In this document: one piece after another, positions 10,101-19,103 of the stretch
Layout: each line of letters starts with the position of its first letter
Numbering within the stretch: the stretch's first letter is position 1
Assembly (NCBI RefSeq): GCF_013369335.1
Contig: NZ_SZQJ01000004.1
Span: forward strand, 558,001-622,000
Origin: Vibrio sp. JPW-9-11-11
GTDB lineage: Bacteria; Pseudomonadota; Gammaproteobacteria; Enterobacterales; Vibrionaceae
Length of the DNA stretch: 64,000 bases
Direction of reading: 5' to 3'
The notes under the pieces: generated by a model
What the model was told of the DNA's origin: nothing
Seen by the model: only the letters and a program-made list of their open reading frames with translations
The model's database searches: none
Translations under genes and position numbers: made by a program

Positions 10101-11650
10101 ATTTTGCCTACTCGGACTCGGTTGACCTTCTCAATCAGAGCAGCGAACTGAGCGAGCAGTTAAAAGCGAAGCTCGTGCAGGCGGAGCAAATTCGCACTCG
10201 CTCTCGCGAAGAGCTCAAACAAGCTCAAAGTCAGATCAACCAATACAACCAAGTACTGGCTTCTTTGAAAAGCTCTCATCAAGCCAAACAAGAAACGGTT
10301 CAAGAGTTTAAACAAGAGCTGCAAGAGTTTGGCGTGACTGCGGATGAAGGTGCGGCCGAGCGTGCAATGCGCCGTCGTGATGAGCTGCAAGAGCGCTTAC
10401 ATACCTCCCGTAGTCGTAAGAGTGAGTATGAGCGTACCATCACCTCAACCGAACTAGAGATGAAAGCGCTGGCAAAACGCTTGAAGAAAGTTCAGAAAGA
10501 GTATGTCGAACTGCGCAGTTTTGTTGTGGCGGCGAAAGCAGGCTGGTGCTCTGTATTGCGACTCGCGCGTGAGAACGATGTTGAACGTCGATTGCACAAA
10601 CGTGAACTGGCTTACCTGTCGGATAACGAGTTGCGCTCGATGTCGGATAAGTCACTTGGCGCTCTTCGCTTGGCGGTCGCCGACAACGACGATTTGCGCG
10701 ATGCGCTACGCCTCTCTGAAGATAACGCTCATCCAGAGCGCAAGGTTCTGTTCTATATTGCGGTTTATCAACACCTTCGAGAGCGTATTCGTCAAGACAT
10801 CATCCGTACCGATGATCCTGTCGAAGCGATCGAAGAGATGGAAGTAGAGCTGGCGCGTTTAACCGAAGAACTGACTCAGCGTGAAAATCGTTTGGCGATC
10901 AGCTCTGATTCGGTAGCAAGTATCATCAAGAAGACGATTCAGCGTGAACAAAATCGTATTCGTATGCTTAACCAAGGCTTGTCGAATATTTCGTTTGGTC
11001 AGGTTAAAGGCGTGCGCTTGAATGTGAAGATTCGTGAAAGCCATGAAGTGCTACTCAATGGCTTATCTACGCAGCAAGAGCAACATAAAGACCTGTTTGA
11101 ATCACCTCGCTATACCTTCTCTGAAGCGATGGCGAAGCTATTCCAACGCGTCAATCCGCATATCGACATGGGTCAACGTTCTCCACAAGTACTGGGTGAA
11201 GAACTACTGGACTACCGTAACTACCTCGAGCTAAGTGTTGAGGTTAACCGTGGTTCAGATGGTTGGCTGCAGGCAGAGTCAGGCGCACTTTCTACCGGTG
11301 AAGCGATCGGTACTGGTCAGTCAATTCTGCTTATGGTGGTACAAAGCTGGGAAGAGGAGTCGCGTCGACTGCGTAGCAAAGACATCGTTCCTTGTCGCCT
11401 GTTGTTCTTGGATGAGGCGGCACGTCTGGATGCGAAGTCTATCTCGACCTTGTTTGAATTGTGTGACCGTTTGGACATGCAGCTCCTTATTGCTGCCCCA
11501 GAGAATATCAGCCCTGAGAAAGGAACCACCTATAAGCTGGTGCGTAAAGTCTTTAAAGATCATGAGCATGTGCATGTGGTTGGTTTGAGAGGCTTTGGGC
11601 AAGAGCAAAAGCCAAAGAGTGAAATCCAACAGCTGGTGGAAGAACTCTAA
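7193..11650 (+). CDS. mukB: MukB, SMC-like ATPase of the MukBEF condensin
   Basis: The 1485-residue protein is one residue shorter than E. coli MukB. The N-terminal head has Walker [10 protein letters not shown] at 34-42. Long coiled coils, very rich in E, Q, L and R, flank a hinge around residues 650-780 ([11 protein letters not shown] lies near its end). The C-terminal head carries the signature [18 protein letters not shown] and Walker [16 protein letters not shown]. MukB dimers with MukEF compact DNA and interact with topoisomerase IV in E. coli. It is the last gene of the cmoM-mukFEB operon and ends 15 bp before a strong hairpin. Several long antisense frames inside it are by-products of coiled-coil codon composition. 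Confidence 0.98.
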   Translation: MIERGKYQSLTMINWNGFFARTFDIDGLVTTLSGGNGAGKSTTMAAFITALIPDQTLLHFRNTTEAGSNQSSRDKGLYGKLQAGACYAALDVVNSRHQRLLFGVKLQQVAGRDKKVDIKPFVIQGLPSDVKPTDILIESVSDTQARVRQINEVKESLAQWEGVQFKAFSSIVDYHAQMFEFGVIPKKLRNSSDRSKFYRLIEASLYGGISSAITRSLRDYLLPQNGGVKKAFQDMESALRENRMTLEAIKTTQADRDLFKHLITESTNYVAADYMRHANDRRNKLEQTLSLRSELFSSREILHEQNGLLNRVQEELELLIESESSLEQDYQAASDHLQLVQNALRQQEKIERYQEDLEELSERLEEQMMVVEEAQERVMMAEEQATLAEDEVDSLKTQLADYQQALDVQQTRALQYQQAVEALDKAKQLLGDESLSAESAQALISELKSTEAEKTNRLLSLKHKLDMSSAAAQQFETALQLVQAIAGPVERQDAPQQAKKLLIKARDAHQITQNESQWREQHRDLERRLNQQRQAREWVSEYQKQCQVELTSEAVFEQERERHTVQIEALQMAQEELREQRSEQRRLEQDAAADISKLEALAPTWIAANDTLQALREQSGAELESNSAVMSQMQIVLEKEKQLSVSKDKLAQRRQQLEGEIERLASPGGSNDPRLKGLADTLGGVLLSEIYDDITIDDAPYFSAMYGPARHAIVVSDLTDIEQKLVELDDCPEDLYIIEGDIDAFDDSSFDAEELEGAVCVRMNQRQMRYSRLPEIPLFGRAAREQRLELLRNEREEVVEEHAKAAFDAQKMQRLYQAFNQFIAQHIHVAFDADPEQALVSRRDKRNQIARMLAELENKEQQQRSQLQVSKQALALLDKLASTMSLIEDETLRGRFDELEEKIAQLVDAKAFLNQHAKSVAELEQVVTALDADPEQFDALEAEYQAADQQLQALKKQIFALADLVERRHYFAYSDSVDLLNQSSELSEQLKAKLVQAEQIRTRSREELKQAQSQINQYNQVLASLKSSHQAKQETVQEFKQELQEFGVTADEGAAERAMRRRDELQERLHTSRSRKSEYERTITSTELEMKALAKRLKKVQKEYVELRSFVVAAKAGWCSVLRLARENDVERRLHKRELAYLSDNELRSMSDKSLGALRLAVADNDDLRDALRLSEDNAHPERKVLFYIAVYQHLRERIRQDIIRTDDPVEAIEEMEVELARLTEELTQRENRLAISSDSVASIIKKTIQREQNRIRMLNQGLSNISFGQVKGVRLNVKIRESHEVLLNGLSTQQEQHKDLFESPRYTFSEAMAKLFQRVNPHIDMGQRSPQVLGEELLDYRNYLELSVEVNRGSDGWLQAESGALSTGEAIGTGQSILLMVVQSWEEESRRLRSKDIVPCRLLFLDEAARLDAKSISTLFELCDRLDMQLLIAAPENISPEKGTTYKLVRKVFKDHEHVHVVGLRGFGQEQKPKSEIQQLVEEL

Positions 11651-11665
11651 TAGTACAGACAGAAA

Positions 11666-11690
11666 AAAGCCCGCAATTGCGGGCTTTCTT
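11666..11690. terminator. Terminator between mukB and the ATP-grasp gene
   Basis: AAAGCCCGC-AATT-GCGGGCTTT followed by CTTTT, preceded by AAA, so it can stop transcription from both convergent operons. Confidence 0.9.
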
Positions 11691-11707
11691 TTGATGAGTC
11701 TTTGTTG

Positions 11708-12697
11708 CTAAGAAGTGACTTCTTTAGCAAAAATGCCAAACTGCCTGGCGGCATAAGCCACTCGCTCGGCGGGTTTCGGATATTCGGCAGGCGACCCTAA
11801 GTTTTCGATATGATGCAGGCGAGGCAATAATCCGGCTCCATTGGCAATCTGAATCGCCAATCCAGGACGAGCGTTTAGCTCTAGCACCATCGGGCCTTCT
11901 TCTTTGTCGAGCACCATATCGGTACCCATGTAGCCAAGCCCGGTCATTTCCCACGCACTCGATGCTAGGGTTAGAAGCCTTTCCCAATGTGGCACCTTAA
12001 GCGTCGACAGCTCTTTTCCTGTGTCAGGATGATGGGTGATCGGCTGGTCAAACTGGACCGCGCGTACCGCACGCCCGGTCGCGATATCGATACCCACGCC
12101 TACCGCACCTTGGTGTAGGTTGGCTTTTCCGTCTGAAGCCGAAGTGGAGCAGCGCATCATCGCCATAACTGGATAGCCTTTGAAAACGATAATACGCACA
12201 TCAGGTACGCCTTCGTAACTAAAACCATCAAAACAGTCGTCAAACTTAATCAGGTTCTCAACGACCGCCACGTCGTTTTTTCCTCCAAGAGAAAACAGGC
12301 CAGCAAGTGCATTACTAATGTGGCGCTCTACATCTTCTTGGTTAATGGTGGCGCCAGAAGGCTTGGTGTACACGCCATCCTTATGTGAAACGATCACTAA
12401 GATGCCCTTGCCGCCGCTGCCCTGTGCTGGCTTTATCACAAAGCCAGGCCAGTTTTTGACCATATTGTGAATGGTTTTTACTTCGGCCTGATTGCTGATC
12501 ACGCCAATCAATTCTGGAGTGGTCGCACCGTGCTGCTGAGCGATGATTTTGGTTTTCAGTTTGTCATCGACCAAAGGGTATTTCGAGCGATCATTATAGC
12601 GACCAATGTAGCTATGATTTCGCTTGTTCATTCCCATAATGCCTTTATGATGCAGCTTACCCGGTGAGGTAAACTGAGCAGCAAAACGTGAAAGCAT
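11708..12697 (-). CDS. RimK-type alpha-L-glutamate ligase-like protein (ATP-grasp)
   Basis: The 329-residue protein looks like the ATP-grasp family annotated as alpha-L-glutamate ligase-related. Supporting segments are the lysine motif WPGFVIKPAQGSGGKGI (P-loop-like glycine stretch), DVRIIVFKGYPVMAMMRCST, and metal-binding MVLELNARPGL (E-x-N). Known ATP-grasp ligases of this type join a carboxylate to an amine, as RimK adds glutamate to ribosomal protein S6, but the substrate here is unknown. It is the third gene of a leftward operon. Its ATG is only 2 nt after the stop of the transglutaminase-like gene, with GGAGGA inside that gene's end as ribosome-binding site. Confidence 0.8.
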   Translation of the reverse strand: MLSRFAAQFTSPGKLHHKGIMGMNKRNHSYIGRYNDRSKYPLVDDKLKTKIIAQQHGATTPELIGVISNQAEVKTIHNMVKNWPGFVIKPAQGSGGKGILVIVSHKDGVYTKPSGATINQEDVERHISNALAGLFSLGGKNDVAVVENLIKFDDCFDGFSYEGVPDVRIIVFKGYPVMAMMRCSTSASDGKANLHQGAVGVGIDIATGRAVRAVQFDQPITHHPDTGKELSTLKVPHWERLLTLASSAWEMTGLGYMGTDMVLDKEEGPMVLELNARPGLAIQIANGAGLLPRLHHIENLGSPAEYPKPAERVAYAARQFGIFAKEVTS

Positions 12698-12699
12698 AC

Positions 12700-14205
12700 T
12701 TAATCCTCCGCCAACGGCTTAAAGCGACGCAGCTCAGTGAGGCGGTAACCTGTATAGGTACCGAGAAGCAAAATACCCGCTAAGACGATCAATTGCAGTC
12801 CGATAAAGTTGAAGGTTAAGTGCTGAATGAACGCGTTCGTCATCGCCAAGTAGACTAAGACAGCGGTCAGCAATGAGCCTCCCCCCTGTAGTACCACTTC
12901 CTTCGCACCTTCTTCCTCCCAAAGAATTGACATGCGTTCAATGGTCCATGACAGGATGATCATCGGGAAGAAGGTGATCGACAGCCCTTCGGTAAGGCCG
13001 ATCTTGAAGGCCACCACGGTAAACACAGAAATAATCATGATGACAGTAATGATCACTGCAGATATACGGGCTACCAAGAGTAAGTTGAGTTTCGACAGAT
13101 AACTTCGAATTACTAGGCCAGTTCCCACAATCAGCAAGAATCCAACGATACCTGTGACTAATTGGGTTTGAACGAAGGCCACCGCTATCAATACAGGCAT
13201 AAAGGTGCCTGATGTTTTCAGCCCAATGATTACTCTTAGGAACACCACGATAAGCGCGCCGATTGGGATTAGCATGATGGTCTTAAACATCGCTTGCTCT
13301 TCGAGTGGCAAGCTGTGAATTGAGAAGTTAAGTAACCCATCGGCTTCAACTTTGTTGGCCGTCGCTTGGGTTGGCGTCACTTCAAGCGCAATCATCGAAA
13401 AATGCACTTGGCTGTTTTGTCCACCGACTAGGTCCAGCAGCGACACGTTCGACTCATCCCACACCAACAGGTTGTCGGCAATGATTTGATTGATTTTGTT
13501 CGGGTTAAACAGCACCCAATCCGCCCCATCCCAGACTTGGTTCATATGTTGGATGGTTTGGCGGCGTCTACCGTCTTCTAACTCTATTACGCCTACCACT
13601 TTATTCGGGATGTTGGCGTACGACAGAATCGAGTTGACCGCCTCTACCTTAGACATGGTGTTGAGCACCAATGATGCGTTTTGGCTATCGGAGTCGTTGA
13701 GAGACTTAATCAGTTCACGCGTAAAGGTGACATCATCCGCAGAGCGTTGATTTGCGCGTTCAATCAATGCGATAGCCGCGGCTTCAACTGGGCCTTCAAA
13801 CGTCGGTGATGAGATCTCTTCGCCCGGAGGCGTGGGATCGACTTTAGCGTGAGGGTCGACTAAAAACTGAGTTTTGTAATAAATGGTTTGTGGGCCGTTT
13901 GCGTGACGAATTGACCACTCTGCGCGTCGACCTGTATCGGTTTCTAAGTAAGAGACTCCGTAACCAGGTGAAGAGGATGACTCGCTGATTAGGGTGAAGC
14001 CTGTTTGAGTATGAGGAGCCGCCAATGAAGCTTTGACTGGCTTATCTTGACCATTGAATTCGATGCGCGCTTCAATATCCCACACTTGGCGAGTTTCGCC
14101 TGGTGTCCAAGGCACACCATAAGTTTGATGGCGGAACATGCTTAACGCGATGCCCGCTAAAATCAGTAGCACTACTGAAAGATAAAAAGGAACTTTAGAC
14201 GTCAT
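12700..14205 (-). CDS. Membrane protein with inactive transglutaminase-like domain and C-terminal transmembrane helices
   Basis: The 501-residue protein starts with one membrane anchor (about 7-24), then a periplasmic region to about residue 310. That region contains a transglutaminase-like core (NSILSYANIPNKVVGV, QHMNQVWDGADWVLFNPNK). Six to seven hydrophobic helices follow in 310-490. The catalytic Cys expected before the GIP-like segment is absent (SKVEAVNSIL) and the usual Asp is an Asn in FNPN, so it fits the family described as inactive transglutaminase fused to seven transmembrane helices. It is the middle gene of the trio: 15 nt after the retropepsin lipoprotein and 2 nt before the ATP-grasp ligase. 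It may hold or present a periplasmic substrate. Function unknown. Confidence 0.78.
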   Translation of the reverse strand: MTSKVPFYLSVVLLILAGIALSMFRHQTYGVPWTPGETRQVWDIEARIEFNGQDKPVKASLAAPHTQTGFTLISESSSSPGYGVSYLETDTGRRAEWSIRHANGPQTIYYKTQFLVDPHAKVDPTPPGEEISSPTFEGPVEAAAIALIERANQRSADDVTFTRELIKSLNDSDSQNASLVLNTMSKVEAVNSILSYANIPNKVVGVIELEDGRRRQTIQHMNQVWDGADWVLFNPNKINQIIADNLLVWDESNVSLLDLVGGQNSQVHFSMIALEVTPTQATANKVEADGLLNFSIHSLPLEEQAMFKTIMLIPIGALIVVFLRVIIGLKTSGTFMPVLIAVAFVQTQLVTGIVGFLLIVGTGLVIRSYLSKLNLLLVARISAVIITVIMIISVFTVVAFKIGLTEGLSITFFPMIILSWTIERMSILWEEEGAKEVVLQGGGSLLTAVLVYLAMTNAFIQHLTFNFIGLQLIVLAGILLLGTYTGYRLTELRRFKPLAED

Positions 14206-14220
14206 AAACTCACGCTACCT

Positions 14221-14967
14221 TTATTGTTTTTGAGGGGAGTTCGCATGGATGTACTGTTGGCTAACATCAACAATTGCGATGTCACGAATAAACTCACGAC
14301 CTAGTAGTACAGGATGACTCATTTGAGAGCGATCTGCCAAGGTAAATTGCGCTTTTTCATGGATTTTTCCGAGCCTTACCCATAACTCGACTACCGCACG
14401 TCGTTCAACTTCATCATTGCTTGATTGGCGAATTTTAACAAAACGTACAATCGGCGCTTCTATCCAGTTTGAATCGTCAAGAGGCGTCTCCCCGTCAGAG
14501 AGATGAAAGCGAACCCAATTGTTGCCATTGCGCTCAAATTGTTGGATATCAACCGCATTTAATGACGAGGTGGCGGCTCCGGTATCAATGCGTGCATCAA
14601 ACACTTGCTTGATTGAATCTATAGTGACTTTCTCAACTTCGCCGAGCAGCAGTTCATCTCTTGGCACTGGTGTATAAATCGGCGCAGGTTGCGCTTGAGC
14701 TTTTTTCTCCGCTTCACAGCGCTGCGCAAGTGACTCGTATTTGAAGTCTTTGAGTTCTTTTTCCAGGTCACTTAGGCGAGTTTCTAGGTTTTCAATGTAA
14801 TCGTTTTGATTACTGATATGTGTATTGAGGCTTTGAAACTGCTCTGTCAGATTGGTCTCGGACGACTTAATCGCTGCGACAGTTTGCTGATGGTACTTTT
14901 CACTATTGGTTAAGGTGCAGCCAGAGAGAAGAATAACAGTTACGAGGGGAAGAGTTCTTGTAAACAT
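14221..14967 (-). CDS. Retropepsin-like aspartic protease lipoprotein (RimB/PF05618-type)
   Basis: The 248-residue precursor has a lipoprotein signal peptide (LLSGC, lipid Cys17), a coiled coil at about 22-90, and a retropepsin-like domain in 105-235 with active-site motif ARIDTGAATSS (Asp128-Thr-Gly130) and the second conserved block HPVLLGREFI. Relatives are often labelled ATP-dependent zinc protease, although the fold is that of a retroviral aspartic protease. The lipidated N-terminus places it in the envelope, unlike cytoplasmic RimB proteins. It is the first gene of the three-gene leftward operon with the transglutaminase-like membrane protein and the ATP-grasp ligase. Confidence 0.78.
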   Translation of the reverse strand: MFTRTLPLVTVILLSGCTLTNSEKYHQQTVAAIKSSETNLTEQFQSLNTHISNQNDYIENLETRLSDLEKELKDFKYESLAQRCEAEKKAQAQPAPIYTPVPRDELLLGEVEKVTIDSIKQVFDARIDTGAATSSLNAVDIQQFERNGNNWVRFHLSDGETPLDDSNWIEAPIVRFVKIRQSSNDEVERRAVVELWVRLGKIHEKAQFTLADRSQMSHPVLLGREFIRDIAIVDVSQQYIHANSPQKQ

Positions 14968-15089
14968 TGATTAGCCTAAGTTAGGTTGAGATTGTGTGCT
15001 TAAGAGGTCCACTCAATCCCTATGTCTACTTATCGAAGAATAGGCAGTTACTATCGCTAATAATATGATTCTTAAATGATAAGTACAAA

Positions 15090-15114
15090 AAAGGATGCGA
15101 TTTCAGCATCCTTT
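15090..15114 (-). terminator. Rho-independent terminator downstream of cmoB
   Basis: AAAGGATGC and GCATCCTTT form a 9-bp stem with a 7-nt loop. On the minus strand it is followed by a run of T (15086-15092 read in reverse). It lies 78 bp past the cmoB stop. Confidence 0.85.
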
Positions 15115-15191
15115 ATATTGTAAAATGGAAACGAACAGAGAGGAATCCATTTCACGGCGACTTGAGTAAACTCTCTGTCAATTTGTCGCAA

Positions 15192-16163
15192 TTATGGTTT
15201 CTTTGCGACTAACACGGCTCGTCTTGGCGCAGGGTGACCTTCTACGGTTTTACTTGGATCATTTGGATCGAGGTAATCGGGCAGTGAGTTGTGCGTCATC
15301 CAGTCTGTGGTACGTTGTTCGCCAGTGGTGGTGACGTTTTCATCCACAATACGCACATCAACAAATCCGACTTGTTCAAGCCAAACCTTAAGTGCAAGCG
15401 CAGATGGGAAAAAGTACACGTTGCGCATTTGTGCATAGCGATCAATCGGAACCAATACCGAGGTTTCATCCCCTTCGATAACCAGTGTTTCTAAGACGAG
15501 TTCGCCACCTGCCACTAATTGGTCTTTCAACTGGATAAGATGATCGAGCGGTGAACGGCGATGGTAAAGCACACCCATGCTGAAGACAGTATCAAAGGCT
15601 TCTAGCTTAGGTAGCTGCTCAATGCCAAGTGGCAACAGGTGCGCACGCTGGTCATCGCCCATCAGCTTACGAATGGCTTCAAACTGAATAAGGAATAGAT
15701 GAGAAGGATCGATGCCAACCGTGAGTCGAGCGCCTTCGCCGAGCATCCGCCACATATGGTAACCATTACCACAACCTACATCGAGCACACTGCGATTGTT
15801 TAATGGGGAAATATGGGGCAATACACGGTCCCATTTCCAGTCGCTGCGCCATTCTGTGTCAATGTGAATACCATGCACAGTATAAGGGCCTTTGCGCCAA
15901 GGGTGGAAAGTGCGCAGCAGGCTCTCTAGCTTTTTAAGTTCACCTTCATGAAAAGGCGTGTCGTTGCTAATAGTAACTGAGTGTTTGATATCCACTTGGT
16001 TCGGCGCACCTTGCGGAATTTTGTTCAGTGCTTTCACCCAGCGACTAAAGTCACCGTGCTCAGCATTTTGCCAATCTGTTAACTGTTGAGGCAACACGTT
16101 TAGCCATGGTTGAAGACGGGTATCTTGGGCAATTAACTGATAAAAATTAGCAAAGTTGAACAT
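15192..16163 (-). CDS. cmoB: CmoB, tRNA U34 carboxymethyltransferase
   Basis: The 323-residue protein matches E. coli CmoB (323 aa). Motifs are [26 protein letters not shown], the SAM-fold glycine loop [25 protein letters not shown] and [20 protein letters not shown]. CmoB transfers a carboxymethyl group from carboxy-SAM (made by CmoA) onto 5-hydroxyuridine at tRNA position 34, giving cmo5U. It lies downstream of cmoA on the same strand, with a 100-bp palindromic element in the 168-bp gap. Confidence 0.97.
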   Translation of the reverse strand: MFNFANFYQLIAQDTRLQPWLNVLPQQLTDWQNAEHGDFSRWVKALNKIPQGAPNQVDIKHSVTISNDTPFHEGELKKLESLLRTFHPWRKGPYTVHGIHIDTEWRSDWKWDRVLPHISPLNNRSVLDVGCGNGYHMWRMLGEGARLTVGIDPSHLFLIQFEAIRKLMGDDQRAHLLPLGIEQLPKLEAFDTVFSMGVLYHRRSPLDHLIQLKDQLVAGGELVLETLVIEGDETSVLVPIDRYAQMRNVYFFPSALALKVWLEQVGFVDVRIVDENVTTTGEQRTTDWMTHNSLPDYLDPNDPSKTVEGHPAPRRAVLVAKKP

Positions 16164-16200
16164 AGTTTTTCACTGATTTGGTGGTGTAAAAATTAAGTGT

Positions 16201-16300
16201 GTCATCCCTTACAGTGAGGGACGAACATGATAGGGAATCTCAACTTTTCGTTGTTGACAAGAGATCCCCAACTCGCTCGTTCCTCGTTCTTGACGATGAC
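16201..16300. repeat. 100-bp imperfect palindromic element between cmoA and cmoB
   Basis: The outer ends are GTCATC (16201-16206) and GATGAC (16295-16300). Inside, GGGAATCTC (16233-16241) pairs with GAGATCCCC (16261-16269) with one mismatch, around a central TTGTTGACAA. The layout resembles the small palindromic intergenic repeats found in vibrios. No second copy was seen in the window. It would fold as a long hairpin in the cmoAB transcript. Confidence 0.55.
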
Positions 16301-16331
16301 GTTTTAATAAGAGCGAGCGGTATGGCTAATC

Positions 16332-17102
<771 letters not shown>

Positions 17103-17187
17103 TTAGTCTTCAAAAACGTCAGGCATCAAAAAAGGCGCGTATTTTATGAAAAATTCGCGCCTCTGTCATGCGTTGAGCAAATTATTG

Positions 17188-17460
17188 TTAGAACAACTGT
17201 AATCGCGAGTTGCCATCGGTGACCAGAAAAGCAGGTAACTCGATTAATGGAACCTTTAGCTATAGCTGTTTATACAGCTGCAGCTGAAACTTGGGGGCAA
17301 GCATATTATCTGGTGCCGTGATCCTCAAGCAAGACTGAGTGCCTTGTCCAATCCAAACGGGTAGCTTGTTAAACAAAGGTTCGAAACAATGAAAGCTGTC
17401 ACTCAGCTCCGGATGGTCGACGAAGTGAGGCTAGGAATGGATAGCAGTCGCAATTACATG
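17188..17460 (-). pseudogene. Decayed gene remnant (unidentified)
   Basis: On the minus strand one frame reads as protein-like sequence ending in a natural stop at 17188-17190, broken by two in-frame stops. The middle segment, beginning PHFVDHPELSD and including FHCFEPLFNKL, VWIGQGTQSC and RITAPDNML, runs about 57 codons. After a stop comes LKVPLIELPAFLVTDG and NSRLQLF. There is no start codon or ribosome-binding site, and upstream codons stop again. I do not recognise the family. It occupies the middle of the 626-bp gap between cmoA and the next lipoprotein gene; the remaining 230 bp before 17696 is AT-rich and presumably holds that gene's promoter. Confidence 0.45.
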
Positions 17461-17695
17461 TACACAAGGTTATCCGGCTCACTCTTCGCTTTAAGAGGTT
17501 GTTATTTATCTAAAACTCACCAATTAGCGAATAATTTTCCATAGATATCAAATTCTATATGCTTAAAACTTATACACATTGTTTTAGTAATAATAGATTT
17601 ATATACTCTGTGCTCATTTACACATCAATAGGTATGTCGTTCTGTTTGGTGTGTAAAATATCCCATTTAGCAGCTAAAAATAACAAACAGGAATA

Positions 17696-18541
17696 ATGAT
17701 GTTCAGTAGTAAAACGTCAGTACTAGGCTTACTTTCCCTCTCTATTTTACTCGGTGGTTGTGCTTCAAAAAATAACGAGCAAACTAGTGTAGAACAACAA
17801 TCAGATGCAAAGGTTGAAGTGGGTGCGACCGCCACAGTCAAAGAGTCTGGTCTCGCTACACCTGCGTTTAAGAATAAACAGCTTGTTGGTTACAACTTCC
17901 AGAAAGGCTTCGCTGTTCCAGCAAAAATTGGGAACTTTTTTGGCTTGAGCTACACCGCAACTCAATCGCTTAAAATGACGTCAGATGCAACTGACGCAAA
18001 AGTATACAAGAGCTTACCTGTTGTTATAGAAGTCACTCACCCAGAGATCAACGGCTCAACCAATAGTAGATGGAACGACACGCTATATTTTGGCCGCGAC
18101 AACTTTGCAATGTGGCAGTTTGAATCAGACGCAGAGCTTGTAAGCGGTAAATGGACAGTAGCTGTTAAACTCAATGATCAAGTCATTGCAGAGCAAAACT
18201 TCTTTGTTCAAGTTCCACCCAAAATGCCGGCTAAAGTGGCACAAGTTTGTAAGGCACAAGTAGAACTGTTCCCTCAACCACTTCAAGAAGCTCATACAGC
18301 ATGTTGTGAGAGTAATGATGCACAAGCCTGCTACAACTTCGCCTGGCGTGGTTTGGAGCGTGTTCGTGACAAAGAAGGCGCATTGCTATACTACGCAAAA
18401 AGCTGCGATTTAGGTGATGTTTCGGGCTGTCGAACGGCAGCAAAGTTCGCTAAGACCGAAGACCAAAAGTTGGAGTTCTTTAACAAAGGCTGTGATTTGA
18501 AAGACTTTGAAAGCTGTATTGATGCAGATCGTCAGTTCTAG
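17696..18541 (+). CDS. Lipoprotein with Cys-rich Sel1-like C-terminus, function unknown
   Basis: The 281-residue precursor has a lipoprotein signal peptide (ILLGGC, Cys22). A Ser/Thr/Gln-rich linker leads to a beta-rich middle part (about 60-180). A C-terminal domain follows with regularly spaced cysteines: AQACYNFAWRGLERV, KSCDLGDVSGCRTAAKFA, KGCDLKDFESCIDADRQF. That spacing resembles the disulphide-linked Sel1-like repeats of Hcp-type proteins. An export role is implied; activity is unknown. AGGA lies 8 nt before ATG17696. A strong terminator follows, and the upstream 200 bp is intergenic, so it is a single-gene unit. Confidence 0.75.
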   Translation: MMFSSKTSVLGLLSLSILLGGCASKNNEQTSVEQQSDAKVEVGATATVKESGLATPAFKNKQLVGYNFQKGFAVPAKIGNFFGLSYTATQSLKMTSDATDAKVYKSLPVVIEVTHPEINGSTNSRWNDTLYFGRDNFAMWQFESDAELVSGKWTVAVKLNDQVIAEQNFFVQVPPKMPAKVAQVCKAQVELFPQPLQEAHTACCESNDAQACYNFAWRGLERVRDKEGALLYYAKSCDLGDVSGCRTAAKFAKTEDQKLEFFNKGCDLKDFESCIDADRQF

Positions 18542-18561
18542 CCTTCACGACGCTTTAAACT

Positions 18562-18595
18562 AAAAAGAGCCGCACTTAAAGGGTGCGGCTCTTTT
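18562..18595 (+). terminator. Rho-independent terminator of the lipoprotein gene
   Basis: AAAAGAGCCGCAC and GTGCGGCTCTTTT form a 13-bp stem with a short loop, followed by ATTTT. It lies 21 bp after the stop. Confidence 0.92.
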
Positions 18596-18612
18596 ATTTT
18601 GAGGATAAATCG

Positions 18613-18747
18613 GTGGACATTGTGCAGCTTTCGTCGATTTATATCCCCGAGTTGTGCAACATGCAACTCACAGATTCTCGGGATATTGACCAGCCTGTTT
18701 CGTTCGAACAATCAGATCGGCCGTTTGCATTCAACCGATTGGTATGA
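18613..18747 (+). other. Possible 44-codon ORF with internal hairpin upstream of aspS
   Basis: A GTG at 18613, preceded by GAGGAT at 8 nt, opens a 44-codon frame (MDIVQLSSIYIPELCN...) ending at TGA18747. Within it, ATATCCCCGAG (18641-18651) and CTCGGGATAT (18677-18686) form an imperfect inverted repeat around TGCAACATGCA. It could be a tiny gene, a remnant or a structured RNA. The 562-bp gap before aspS holds nothing else I can name apart from the promoter candidate at 18873-18902. An overlapping 100-codon frame in another register looks random. Confidence 0.2.
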
Positions 18748-18872
18748 TCAGCAAAGGTCATCTGATTGTCGTTTCCCGGCGCAAGAATGCTTTGCTCTGA
18801 CTATGCTGAATCAGCTTGCCCGATATTCTTTTAATCATAGTCTGTGTCGCCTGTGTGCATTTTACGAGAGTT

Positions 18873-18902
18873 TTGCTGAGTTAGGTAATTTCACGCTATA
18901 AT
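18873..18902 (+). promoter_or_regulatory. Candidate sigma-70 promoter for aspS
   Basis: TTGCTG and TATAAT are separated by 18 bp, the closest match to a sigma-70 promoter in the gap. It lies about 200 bp before the aspS start, implying a long leader. Confidence 0.5.
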
Positions 18903-19103
18903 CCCGAGCAATTTATTCGTTTTGGCGTGCTTTTGAGCATTTGTTGTACTAAAAAGCACCAGTGAACGATAAAACACAATTAATCGTATGTTGAGTAGTC
19001 GATTTTCATAGGCTTTCAGCGTATAAATGGAACTTTGCTCTATGGGTAAACTTAACACCGATAGAGAGTAATCAACAAATTTTAAGAGATTGGGAAATTC
19101 ATT

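Noticed and set aside
8207..11629. Many 60-100-codon antisense frames inside mukB
   Set aside because: They follow from the Glu/Gln/Leu-rich coiled-coil codons of MukB and show no protein-like features.
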